A DNA stretch of 31,296 nt from assembly GCA_902478725.1 (NCBI GenBank), contig CABSMD010000008.1, positions 1 through 31,296 on the forward strand. The letters are read 5' to 3'. The first letter of the stretch is position 1, and each line of letters begins with the position of its first letter. The notes beneath the pieces were generated by a model. It worked only from the letters and a program-made list of their open reading frames with translations, made no database searches and was not told the DNA's origin. The stretch comes from an uncultured Clostridia bacterium (lineage in GTDB: Bacteria; Bacillota; Clostridia; HGM11514). The translations under genes and the position numbers were made by a program. Of this stretch, positions 14,663 to 22,007 are shown in pieces.

Positions 14663-15820
14663 GTGGAGTTTTCATTTACAAGTACACAGATTATGTATAT
14701 TATATTTGCTTTTTTGGTTTCTCTGGTCATCTCGTTTGCCACCACCCCACTGGCCAGCGTCATTGCGCGCCGGGTTGGGGCGATCGATGTGCCCAACGCG
14801 CGTCGGGTCAACAAAAAACCGATCCCTCGGATGGGCGGCCTGGCGATCTACTATGGCTTTTTGGTCACCGCGCTCTGTTTTGTGGACATCAGCAGCATGG
14901 AGATTCGCGGTATTCTGCTCGGTTCGGTCATCATCGTGCTGCTCGGCGCGCTTGATGATGTGTACCAACTTAAAGCAATGGCAAAGTTTATCGTGCAAAT
15001 TCTGGTTGCGTTATTAGTGGTTGCCCATGGCGTGGAGATCGACGTGCTGACCAATCCCAATCCGTTCGGCGCGTCGGAGTACATCAACCTTGGTTATTGG
15101 GGCATCCCGCTTACCGTGCTCTGGATCGTCGGCGTAACCAACGCCGTCAACCTGATGGACGGTTTGGACGGGCTGGCGGTCGGTATTTCCACCATTGCCA
15201 GTATCGCATTGTTTATCATTGCGGTTTTCACCGGAGAAGCAAACATTGCCATCCTGATTATCGCGGTGGTTGGGGCCTGCCTGGGCTTCCTGCCGTTTAA
15301 CGCGCATCCGGCCAAAATCTTTATGGGTGATACCGGCTCGACCTTTTTGGGCTATATCATGGCGACCGTGTCGATTCAGGGGCTGTTTAAGGGATATGCC
15401 GTCATATCGTTGGCCGTACCGCTTCTTATTTTAGGTTTGCCGATTTTTGACACCAGCGTGACGATCCTGCGCCGGATCCATAACAAGCAGCCTGTGTTCA
15501 AGCCCGACCGGGGACATCTGCACCACAAGTTAATGGACAGTGGCTTTTCCCATAAGCAAACCGTGTTTATTCTCTATGTCGTGAGCGCCTTGACCTCGTT
15601 GTGTGCGGTCACTTTGTTGTTACTCGGCTCGGCTCGCGCTTTGATTCTCATATTTGCGATTATCATTTTCGTGTTGGTTGCTCTGCTGTTTGCGGGCAAC
15701 AACCTGTTTGGCAGAAATGTTCCGGACGAGGCGCCGGATGCGGAGGAACTCAACAAGACAGAAGAGATGCAGACAGAACCGGAAAAGCCGGACGAGCCAG
15801 AGGAAGCAGAGAAAGAATAA
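14663..15820 (+). CDS. tagO: Undecaprenyl-phosphate GlcNAc-1-phosphate transferase (TagO/WecA/MraY family)
   Basis: 385 residues from GTG 14663, with AAAGGTG 7 nt upstream. An integral membrane protein with about ten hydrophobic segments. Family motifs: IDVPNARRVNKKPIPRMGG (41-59), LDDVY (97-101, Mg2+-binding), NLMDGLDGL (163-171), FMGDTGS (220-226) and RGHLHHKL (near 282-289; HxxxHH-type cytoplasmic loop). It moves GlcNAc-1-phosphate from UDP-GlcNAc onto undecaprenyl phosphate, the first step for wall teichoic acid or similar surface glycans. The C-terminal 35 residues are a Glu/Pro-rich acidic tail with no known role. It is followed at 28 nt by the epimerase that feeds UDP-ManNAc to the same pathway. 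Confidence 0.93.
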   Translation: MEFSFTSTQIMYIIFAFLVSLVISFATTPLASVIARRVGAIDVPNARRVNKKPIPRMGGLAIYYGFLVTALCFVDISSMEIRGILLGSVIIVLLGALDDVYQLKAMAKFIVQILVALLVVAHGVEIDVLTNPNPFGASEYINLGYWGIPLTVLWIVGVTNAVNLMDGLDGLAVGISTIASIALFIIAVFTGEANIAILIIAVVGACLGFLPFNAHPAKIFMGDTGSTFLGYIMATVSIQGLFKGYAVISLAVPLLILGLPIFDTSVTILRRIHNKQPVFKPDRGHLHHKLMDSGFSHKQTVFILYVVSALTSLCAVTLLLLGSARALILIFAIIIFVLVALLFAGNNLFGRNVPDEAPDAEELNKTEEMQTEPEKPDEPEEAEKE

Positions 15821-15848
15821 ACACCCCAATGATAAAGGAAGTGAAGCT

Positions 15849-16988
15849 ATGAAGGTTATGTCGATTTTTGGAACACGGCCGGAGGCGGTCAAGATGTGCC
15901 CGCTGGTCAATGAACTGAAAAATTACCCGGGGGTGGAATCCCTCGTTTGTGTTACGGCTCAGCACCGTCAGATGTTAGATCAGGTGCTGCGCCTTTTTGA
16001 CGTGAAACCCGATTATGATTTAAACATTATGCGTGACCGCCAGACCCTGACCGGCATCACGGTGCGGGTGCTGGAAGGCCTTGAAAGCGTGATGAACGAG
16101 GCCAAGCCGGACATCGTACTGGTACACGGTGATACCTCGACTTCTTTTGTCGGCGGGCTTGCCGCTTTCTACCACCAGATTCGCGTGGGACATGTAGAGG
16201 CGGGGCTTCGTACGTATGATAAATATTCGCCCTTTCCGGAGGAGATGAACCGCCGTCTGACCGGCTCACTGGCAGACCTGCATTTTTCGCCGACCATATC
16301 CAATAAGAAAAATTTGCTTCGCGAGGGCATATCGGAGAAAAATATCTTTATCACCGGCAACACCGTCATCGACGCGTTGAAAACCACGGTACGGGAGGAT
16401 TACCGTTTTGCCGATCCTGCGCTGCAGGCGATTGATTTTACAGGGAGGCGGGTGATTGTGATGACCGCGCACCGTCGTGAGAACCTGGGAGAACCGCTTG
16501 AGAACATCTGCCGCGCCGTGCGGCGGATCGCGGAGGACAACAGCGACGTGTATGTAGTCTATCCGGTTCATTTAAATCCGAGGGTGCGTGAAACGGCGTT
16601 TGCTATTTTGGACGGTTTGCCAAATGTCCTTCTCTGCGATCCAATGGATGTGGAGGAACTTCATAACCTCATGGCGCGTTGCTATATGCTGCTGACCGAT
16701 TCCGGCGGTATTCAGGAAGAAGCGCCGGCGCTCGGCAAGCCCGTGCTGGTACTGCGCAACGAGACCGAACGGCCCGAGGCGGTTGAGGCGGAGGCGGTGA
16801 AGATTGCCGGTACCGAGGAGGAAACCATCTATAAAATGACGGATACCCTTTTGCATGATAGGATAGAATATAATAAAATGGCGCAGGCGGCCAACCCGTA
16901 TGGCGATGGGGCAGCATCCCGCCGTACGGCAGAGGCGATTTTGTATTATTTCGGTCAAGGTGCCCGTCCCGCTGATTTTGAGGCGTAG
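15849..16988 (+). CDS. wecB: UDP-N-acetylglucosamine 2-epimerase, non-hydrolysing
   Basis: 379 residues; the ATG at 15849 has AAGGAAGTG upstream, while the longer frame from 15654 overlaps tagO and has no ribosome site. Motifs: IFGTRPEAVKMCPL (6-19), TAQHRQMLDQ (36-45), VHGDTSTS (92-99), GHVEAGLRT (114-122), PFPEEMNR (128-135), TAHRRENLG, and DSGGIQEEAPALGKPVLVLR in the C-terminal domain. It interconverts UDP-GlcNAc and UDP-ManNAc, the donor for the ManNAc of teichoic acid linkage units and other surface polysaccharides. With tagO just upstream it forms a short wall-glycan pair placed before the ATPase genes. Confidence 0.95.
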   Translation: MKVMSIFGTRPEAVKMCPLVNELKNYPGVESLVCVTAQHRQMLDQVLRLFDVKPDYDLNIMRDRQTLTGITVRVLEGLESVMNEAKPDIVLVHGDTSTSFVGGLAAFYHQIRVGHVEAGLRTYDKYSPFPEEMNRRLTGSLADLHFSPTISNKKNLLREGISEKNIFITGNTVIDALKTTVREDYRFADPALQAIDFTGRRVIVMTAHRRENLGEPLENICRAVRRIAEDNSDVYVVYPVHLNPRVRETAFAILDGLPNVLLCDPMDVEELHNLMARCYMLLTDSGGIQEEAPALGKPVLVLRNETERPEAVEAEAVKIAGTEEETIYKMTDTLLHDRIEYNKMAQAANPYGDGAASRRTAEAILYYFGQGARPADFEA

Positions 16989-17020
16989 ACGGCCAATAAA
17001 TAGAGGCAGGTGAAGCGTAG

Positions 17021-17332
17021 ATGGCACAGCAGGATATCAATCAAATCCTGGAAAGTGAACGGCAGGGGGCCACACTGGTACGGGACGCGGAGCAGCAGGC
17101 CAAGGAGATTGTAAAGGCGGCGGAATCACAGGGAATGACCGACTATTCCCAGGTGTCCGACAAGCAGCAAAAGCAGCTCTCTAAACGGCTACAGCAGGAA
17201 GAGGCTTCGATGGAGGGCCAGGTGCGTACCATCCGGGAGGAATATGAGGCGGAATGCAAAAAACTGGAGGCGCAGGCCAAGACCAATCTAAGACAGGTGG
17301 TCGAGTATATCTGCAAAAAGGTTGTGGAATAA
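17021..17332 (+). CDS. V-type ATPase peripheral stalk subunit (G/H-like)
   Basis: 103 residues, almost wholly a charged coiled coil (residues 15-95: ESERQGATLVRDAEQQAKEIVKAAE and so on) with no membrane segment. First gene of the ATPase operon, as the small stalk gene is in Enterococcus hirae (ntpF there). It pairs with subunit E to form the peripheral stalk that holds the head against rotation. AGGTGA lies 9 nt before ATG 17021. The stop codon TAA is directly followed by the ATG of ntpI. Confidence 0.85.
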   Translation: MAQQDINQILESERQGATLVRDAEQQAKEIVKAAESQGMTDYSQVSDKQQKQLSKRLQQEEASMEGQVRTIREEYEAECKKLEAQAKTNLRQVVEYICKKVVE

Positions 17333-19294
17333 ATGATTGTTGAGATGAACAAACTGACGCTCATCGGTCTGGAATGGGAGAAGGATCAGATCCTGACCCG
17401 GCTGATGCGTCATGGCGTGGTGGAGATCAACCCAACCGCCGACGAGGAGGTTAGCCTCTCTCAGACGGTGAAGGAGAAAAACGATAAGGTGCTGCGCCAG
17501 CTATCCGATAATATCAACGTCACCAAAAATGTCCTCTCCTTTTTGGGAGAGCTGGATACAAGAAAAACCGGGCTGTTTCCGCAAAAGCGGGTGGTGAAAC
17601 CAAAGCATTTTAACGAATCCCTCCTTTTGCCGACCGGCGTACTGGGGGATGTGTACCAGACAAGCCGGCTGATTGAACGGCTGAACGGTCTTAAAACGGC
17701 CCAAAACCGGGCGCGTGCTGAGGAGGAGTTTTTAAAACCGTGGCTGGATTACGATGTTGACCTGTCCTTATCCGGCACGAAATTTTCCGTCATAACGCTT
17801 GGGACGCTTCCGTCCAATGCAGACGTGAACGCATGCAAAGCGCAGGTGGAACAGGCCGGAGGTGTGCTGGAGGTTGTATCGGGCGATGCAGCGCAGTTTT
17901 ATATCAGCGTGCTGTCCCATGTGGAAGATACCGACGAAGTATCCGCCGTGTTGCGCGGTTTTGGCTTTACAAAAGTAACGCATCAGGGGAAGGGGACGGC
18001 TTCGGCACAGACGAAACGGTTGGAAGAAACCATTCAAAAGAATGCTGCCGAAATTGAAGAGCTGACTCATCGTCTGACGGACATTGCGCAGAATAAGGAG
18101 ATTTTCGAAACGGTCTATGACTACCTTATATTGAAACAGGAGAAAACCAAGGCGCAGGCGAAGTTTGCGGGTACAGAGAACTGGTTTATGTTCCGTGGCT
18201 GGATCGTAAAGGACGCGTGCGAGGCGGTGCAGAAAGAACTGGAAGAGCATTTTACCGTTTCGATTGCGTTTGTTGAGCCGGAGCCGGATGAGCCAATTCC
18301 GATTTTGCTTGAAAACAAACCGTTTGTGCAGCCGTTTGAGATGATTACCAAGATGTACAGCTTGCCCTCGCGCGGCGAGCTGGACCCCAACGCGGTCATG
18401 GCGCCGTTTTTCCTGATCTTTTTCGGGATGATGCTGGGCGACGCGGGCTATGGATTAATATTGACCATTTTTTCCGCGATCCTTTTAAAAAAATATAAAT
18501 TTGAAGGCATGGCCGACAGCCTGATGCGGCTGATGTTCCTGTGCGGTATCTCGACTACCGTGTTCGGCGCGCTGTACGGCAGCTGGTTTGGAAACTTCTT
18601 CCTAATCCTACAGGAGCAGACCGGCTCGCCCATCTTTAACTTTGCGCGCGCTTGGTGGTTCGATCCGTTGGACGATCCAATGCGGCTGCTGATGTTTTCA
18701 TTCGTGCTGGGCGGCATCCATATCGCGGTTGGGCTGGCGCTCAAGGCGTATAATCTGATCAAAAAGGGTAAGGTGCTCGACGCGGTGTTCGACGTGGGCT
18801 TTTGGTATGTGTTATTAGGGGGGATCACCCTTTGGCTGACCGGTTTTTCGGTGGTTGGGCAGTACCTTACCATCGGCGGTGCGGTCGGGCTGGTGCTCAC
18901 GCAGGGACGCAGCAGCAAAAATATTGCAGGTAAATTTTTCGGCGGACTGTCTAGCCTGTATGACGTGACCAGCTACATGAGCGATATCCTGTCTTATTCC
19001 CGTTTGCTGGGGCTTGGACTGTCCACGGCGGTCATTGGGCAGGTGGTCAATACGATGGGGTCTCTGGGCGGTTTTCAGTTTGTCGGGATTCTGATGTTTG
19101 CAATCGTTTTCGTAATTGGTCATGTGTTCAACCTTCTCATTAATACACTGGGCTCGTATGTACACACCAGCCGTTTGCAGTATGTGGAGTTCTTTGGGAA
19201 GTTCTACGAGGGCGGAGGACGCGAATTCCTGCCGTTGAAACGGCAGACCAAATATGTGACGATAGCAGCGGATGATGAGGGAAAGAATGGATAG
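17333..19294 (+). CDS. ntpI: V-type ATPase subunit I (a-subunit, ion channel half)
   Basis: 653 residues; start ATG 17333 immediately follows the previous stop. Residues 1-340 are a hydrophilic, coiled-coil-rich cytoplasmic arm (strong coiled coil about 225-275). The membrane part begins near 352 (DPNAVMAPFFLIFFGMMLGDAGYG, family signature) and contains about seven helices. SYMSDILSYSRLLGLGLS (547-564) carries the conserved Arg557, and HTSRLQYVEFFGKFYEGGGR (611-630) carries Arg614 and the usual C-terminal signature; arginines at these places line the ion path. The protein forms the stator side of the ion channel against the K ring. It is followed by an unusual 190-nt gap before ntpK. Confidence 0.95.
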   Translation: MIVEMNKLTLIGLEWEKDQILTRLMRHGVVEINPTADEEVSLSQTVKEKNDKVLRQLSDNINVTKNVLSFLGELDTRKTGLFPQKRVVKPKHFNESLLLPTGVLGDVYQTSRLIERLNGLKTAQNRARAEEEFLKPWLDYDVDLSLSGTKFSVITLGTLPSNADVNACKAQVEQAGGVLEVVSGDAAQFYISVLSHVEDTDEVSAVLRGFGFTKVTHQGKGTASAQTKRLEETIQKNAAEIEELTHRLTDIAQNKEIFETVYDYLILKQEKTKAQAKFAGTENWFMFRGWIVKDACEAVQKELEEHFTVSIAFVEPEPDEPIPILLENKPFVQPFEMITKMYSLPSRGELDPNAVMAPFFLIFFGMMLGDAGYGLILTIFSAILLKKYKFEGMADSLMRLMFLCGISTTVFGALYGSWFGNFFLILQEQTGSPIFNFARAWWFDPLDDPMRLLMFSFVLGGIHIAVGLALKAYNLIKKGKVLDAVFDVGFWYVLLGGITLWLTGFSVVGQYLTIGGAVGLVLTQGRSSKNIAGKFFGGLSSLYDVTSYMSDILSYSRLLGLGLSTAVIGQVVNTMGSLGGFQFVGILMFAIVFVIGHVFNLLINTLGSYVHTSRLQYVEFFGKFYEGGGREFLPLKRQTKYVTIAADDEGKNG

Positions 19295-19484
19295 GGGACT
19301 GTTATAACCTCTTAGTATGTCCCGCACCTCTTTCGATGGCAGATTTACTCTCACACGTGGAGGGCAGATATCCCCATGTCGCGAGGTTGAAACGCCATTC
19401 CTGTGACTGTTACTCCTGCGGAGTAAAAGTTGAAATCTTGTTAAAAAAATAATGCCGGATGAAACGGCGGAATGGAGAGTAGCT
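19295..19484 (+). promoter_or_regulatory. 190-nt structured non-coding gap upstream of ntpK
   Basis: The longest gene gap in an otherwise tightly packed operon. Helices seen by eye: GGGAC/GTCCC (19295-19299 with 19319-19323); ACGTGG-GG/CC-CCATGT (19355-19363 with 19372-19379, one bulged A, one G-U); AACCTC/GAGGTT (19306-19311 with 19383-19388); GATGGC/GCCATT (19335-19340 with 19394-19399), which would form a pseudoknot with the previous pairing; and TTACTCC/GGAGTAA (19410-19416 with 19420-19426). The 3' arm of the last can instead pair with TTTACTC at 19344-19350, so two states are possible. GACTGTTA occurs at 19297-19304 and 19405-19412. No T run or good promoter. A translation enhancer for the multi-copy K subunit or a riboswitch are the candidates. 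Confidence 0.4.
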
Positions 19485-19967
19485 ATGGAATTTTTGATGA
19501 ACGGAACAGTACTGGCGGGCATCGCCGCCGCGTTTGTGGCGCTGATGTGCGGAATTGGCTCGGCCAAGGGGGTTGGCCTGGTCGGCGAGGCGGCGGGAGG
19601 ATTGATCGCCGAGGAACCGGATAAGTTCGTGCAGGCCTTGATTTTACAGGTGCTGCCCGGCACACAGGGCATCTATGGACTGCTTGGAGCGTTTATCATC
19701 GTCAGCAAGGCGGGGCTTTTGGGCGGAACGCCGGTGGATCTTACCGTGACGCAGGGATGGCAGATACTGGGCGCGGTGCTTCCGCTTGCATTTGTCGGAT
19801 TATTCTCAGCGATTTCACAGGGCCGCGCGGCGGTGGCCGGTATCGGTATCATCACCAAGAAACCGCAGGAATTGTTAAAGGGCATCATTTTTGCGGCTAT
19901 GGTCGAGACCTACGCTGTGTTCGCACTGCTGATCACTCTGCTGATGTTGTTCAACATTCTTCCGTAA
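19485..19967 (+). CDS. ntpK: V-type ATPase subunit K (proteolipid rotor ring), Na+-type signature
   Basis: 160 residues from ATG 19485, with GGAGAG 5 nt upstream; an ATG at 19452 has no ribosome site. Two tandem copies of a helical hairpin (four membrane helices), as in V-type K subunits. The residues that hold Na+ in Enterococcus hirae NtpK (Leu61, Thr64, Gln65, Gln110, Glu139) have exact counterparts here: Leu57, Thr60 and Gln61 in LPGTQGIYG, Gln112 in AISQGRAAVAG, and Glu141 in MVETYAVFALL. Only the second hairpin carries the ion-binding Glu, as expected. The protein builds the rotating ring. Ring subunits are needed in many copies, which may explain the special upstream region. Confidence 0.95.
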   Translation: MEFLMNGTVLAGIAAAFVALMCGIGSAKGVGLVGEAAGGLIAEEPDKFVQALILQVLPGTQGIYGLLGAFIIVSKAGLLGGTPVDLTVTQGWQILGAVLPLAFVGLFSAISQGRAAVAGIGIITKKPQELLKGIIFAAMVETYAVFALLITLLMLFNILP

Positions 19968-20002
19968 AAACGAGGATAACAAAGACGGAGGGAGGAATAA
20001 CC

Positions 20003-20614
20003 ATGGCCGGGACGGAGCAGATACGGGAAAAGATTATAGAACGGTACCGCGCACAGGCGGGCCAGATTATAAAAAAAGCGAACCAGAGGGCGGCCGAACT
20101 CATGCAAGAGGCGAAAAAAGAGGAGCGCGCCGCGCAGGAAGCATTTGATAAAAAAATGGAGAGCGAATGCGCCGCGCTGCGGCAGCGTTTGTTGTCCGCC
20201 GCCCATGCGGAAGGGAAAAAGCAGGTGCTTGCCAAAAAGCAGGAAATGTTGGATCTGGCATTTTCCCAGGCGTTGGAGCATATGCGTAGCATGCCGGATG
20301 AGGAATATGAGGCGGTGCTGACGGGTATGGTCGTCGCTAAGGCGGCCGGGAATGAAGAGTTGATCCTGCCCGCGAAGGATCAAAAGCGGCTTTCCGGGAA
20401 ATTTGTGCGCGAGGTCAACCATATGGCTGCCAAAGAGGGACGTAAGCTTACCATAACGCTTTCAAAGCAGTTTTTGCCGGACGATCTTTGCGGCTTTGTC
20501 TTAAAAGACGGCGCTATCGAGCAGAACTGCACCTTTGAAGCGATTTTCCATGAAAAGCGGGATGCGCTGGAGGCGGACGTCGTCGGCCTTTTGTTTGGCG
20601 ATGGCGGCAAGTGA
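20003..20614 (+). CDS. ntpE: V-type ATPase subunit E (peripheral stalk)
   Basis: 203 residues; start ATG 20003 preceded by GGAGGGAGG, a very strong ribosome site. Residues 5-110 form a long Ala/Lys/Glu-rich helix (AGQIIKKANQRAAELMQEAKKEERAAQ) that pairs with the small stalk subunit; residues 110-203 form the globular C-terminal head domain that binds subunit B. Normal length for bacterial and archaeal E. Thirty-five nt after ntpK. Confidence 0.9.
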   Translation: MAGTEQIREKIIERYRAQAGQIIKKANQRAAELMQEAKKEERAAQEAFDKKMESECAALRQRLLSAAHAEGKKQVLAKKQEMLDLAFSQALEHMRSMPDEEYEAVLTGMVVAKAAGNEELILPAKDQKRLSGKFVREVNHMAAKEGRKLTITLSKQFLPDDLCGFVLKDGAIEQNCTFEAIFHEKRDALEADVVGLLFGDGGK

Positions 20615-20692
20615 GGCTGCGTTTTGCCGGAATGCTGCATTTGCAGCAGGGACGGATGCCTACATTGCCGTTAAAGATTGAGAAAACGGGTG

Positions 20693-21688
20693 ATGGCCTT
20701 GGGAAAAAGAGTAAAGGATACGGATTATATCTATGCGGTCGCGCGGGTCAAGGCGGTTTCCAACCGGTTGTTGTCCCGTTCATCGGTGGAACGTATGCTG
20801 GACGCGCCGGATGTGACCGAGGCGGCCAAGGTATTACAGGAGGCCGGATGGGAACTTTCAGGGCGTAATTATGAAAAAATGTTCGCCGGCGAGCTCAAAT
20901 CAGCCAGCGGTTTTGTCGCATCTTTGGCCCGGCAGAACGGGCTGTTTGACGCGTTTCTTCTGCGCTATGATTACCAGAATGTCAAGGTGCTCTTCAAATC
21001 GGAGATGCTCGGGCAAGAGGAAGTAACTGCCCTGACTGACGCAGGCACGGTGCCGCCGGAGGTATTGCAGGCGGCATACCGCGAACGCGAGTACGGCAAG
21101 CTGCCGCGTCGTATGGGAAAGGCGGTAGAGGCGTGTCTTGAACTGTTCTCTAAAAAACGCGATCCGCAGCAGGCGGATATGTTGTTTGACCGCAGTTGTT
21201 TTATGGATATGGCGGACGCGGCCGGCGAGACGGGCGTGAAGTATATCCGCGATGTGGTGGCTGTGATGGCGGATACCGCAAATATAAAAACCTTTTTGCG
21301 CGCACGCCGGATTGAGACGTTTCCTTTAGCGGAGGCGTTGGTGGACGGCGGGCAGATCGGCAAAGAGGCGTTCCTGCGTTCCTCGGAAGAGGGACTGGAG
21401 ACGTTTCTGGCAAGACTGCAAGGTACGCCGTATGCCGAAATTTTAGAGGAATGCGCCGAGGAACTGGAAAAGGACGGCGGTATGACAATGGCGGAGAAGA
21501 AGCTGGACAACTACCTGCTTGATTTCGTCAGCCGCGCGCGGACGCTTTCATTCGGTGTGGAGCCGCTGGTTGCCTATCTGTTCCTCAAGGAAAATGAGAT
21601 CAGGATCGCGCGTATCATATTAAGCGGGAAGCAAAACGGCATCCCCAACGCGCTGATCGAGGAAAGGTTGCGGAATACTTATGTATAA
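20693..21688 (+). CDS. ntpC: V-type ATPase subunit C (central stalk-to-ring connector, AC39-like)
   Basis: 331 residues from ATG 20693. Start choice is uncertain: TTG 20678 and GTG 20690 are also in frame and none has a strong ribosome site; the DTDYIYAVARVKA stretch typical of the N-terminus begins nine residues after this ATG. The protein is all-helical, made of three related bundles; the recurring YLF/NIKTFLRARR (about 197-206) and ENEIRIARIILSGKQNGIP (near 303-321) segments are family features. It caps the K ring and joins it to the central stalk D-F. A 78-nt gap with a small GCTGC/GCAGC hairpin precedes it. Its 3' end overlaps ntpG by 8 nt. Confidence 0.9.
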   Translation: MALGKRVKDTDYIYAVARVKAVSNRLLSRSSVERMLDAPDVTEAAKVLQEAGWELSGRNYEKMFAGELKSASGFVASLARQNGLFDAFLLRYDYQNVKVLFKSEMLGQEEVTALTDAGTVPPEVLQAAYREREYGKLPRRMGKAVEACLELFSKKRDPQQADMLFDRSCFMDMADAAGETGVKYIRDVVAVMADTANIKTFLRARRIETFPLAEALVDGGQIGKEAFLRSSEEGLETFLARLQGTPYAEILEECAEELEKDGGMTMAEKKLDNYLLDFVSRARTLSFGVEPLVAYLFLKENEIRIARIILSGKQNGIPNALIEERLRNTYV

Positions 21689-21989
21689 GATTGGTGTGAT
21701 CGGAGATAAGGACAGTATCCGCTGCTTTGTGCCATTGGGCATCGACACCTTTGCCGCAGTGGAGGAGGACGAGGTCAAGCGTACTTTTCAGAGGCTTGCA
21801 GGGGAAGGGTATGCGATACTCTATATCACAGAGGATGCCGCCGCCAAGATCAGCGACCTGATCGGGCGGTACGCAGACGAGCAGCTCCCCGCCGTGATCC
21901 CGATTCCCTCGACAAAAGGAAGCTTGGGGATGGGGAAGGAAAAGATCAAAAACGCGGTGGAACGGGCGGTCGGCTCGGATATTCTGTAG
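21681..21989 (+). CDS. ntpG: V-type ATPase subunit F
   Basis: 102 residues. MYKIGVIGDKDSIRCFVPLGIDTF at the start, GYAILYITEDAA (about 43-54) and VIPIPSTKG (72-80) are the subunit F signature (Rossmann-like sheet plus a C-terminal helix). It binds subunit D in the rotating central stalk. The symbol follows Enterococcus hirae naming, where this subunit is NtpG. The ATG overlaps the ntpC end by 8 nt, so translation is coupled. Confidence 0.9.
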   Translation: MYKIGVIGDKDSIRCFVPLGIDTFAAVEEDEVKRTFQRLAGEGYAILYITEDAAAKISDLIGRYADEQLPAVIPIPSTKGSLGMGKEKIKNAVERAVGSDIL

Positions 21990-22007
21990 GAAAGGATTTG
22001 GTTGGGT

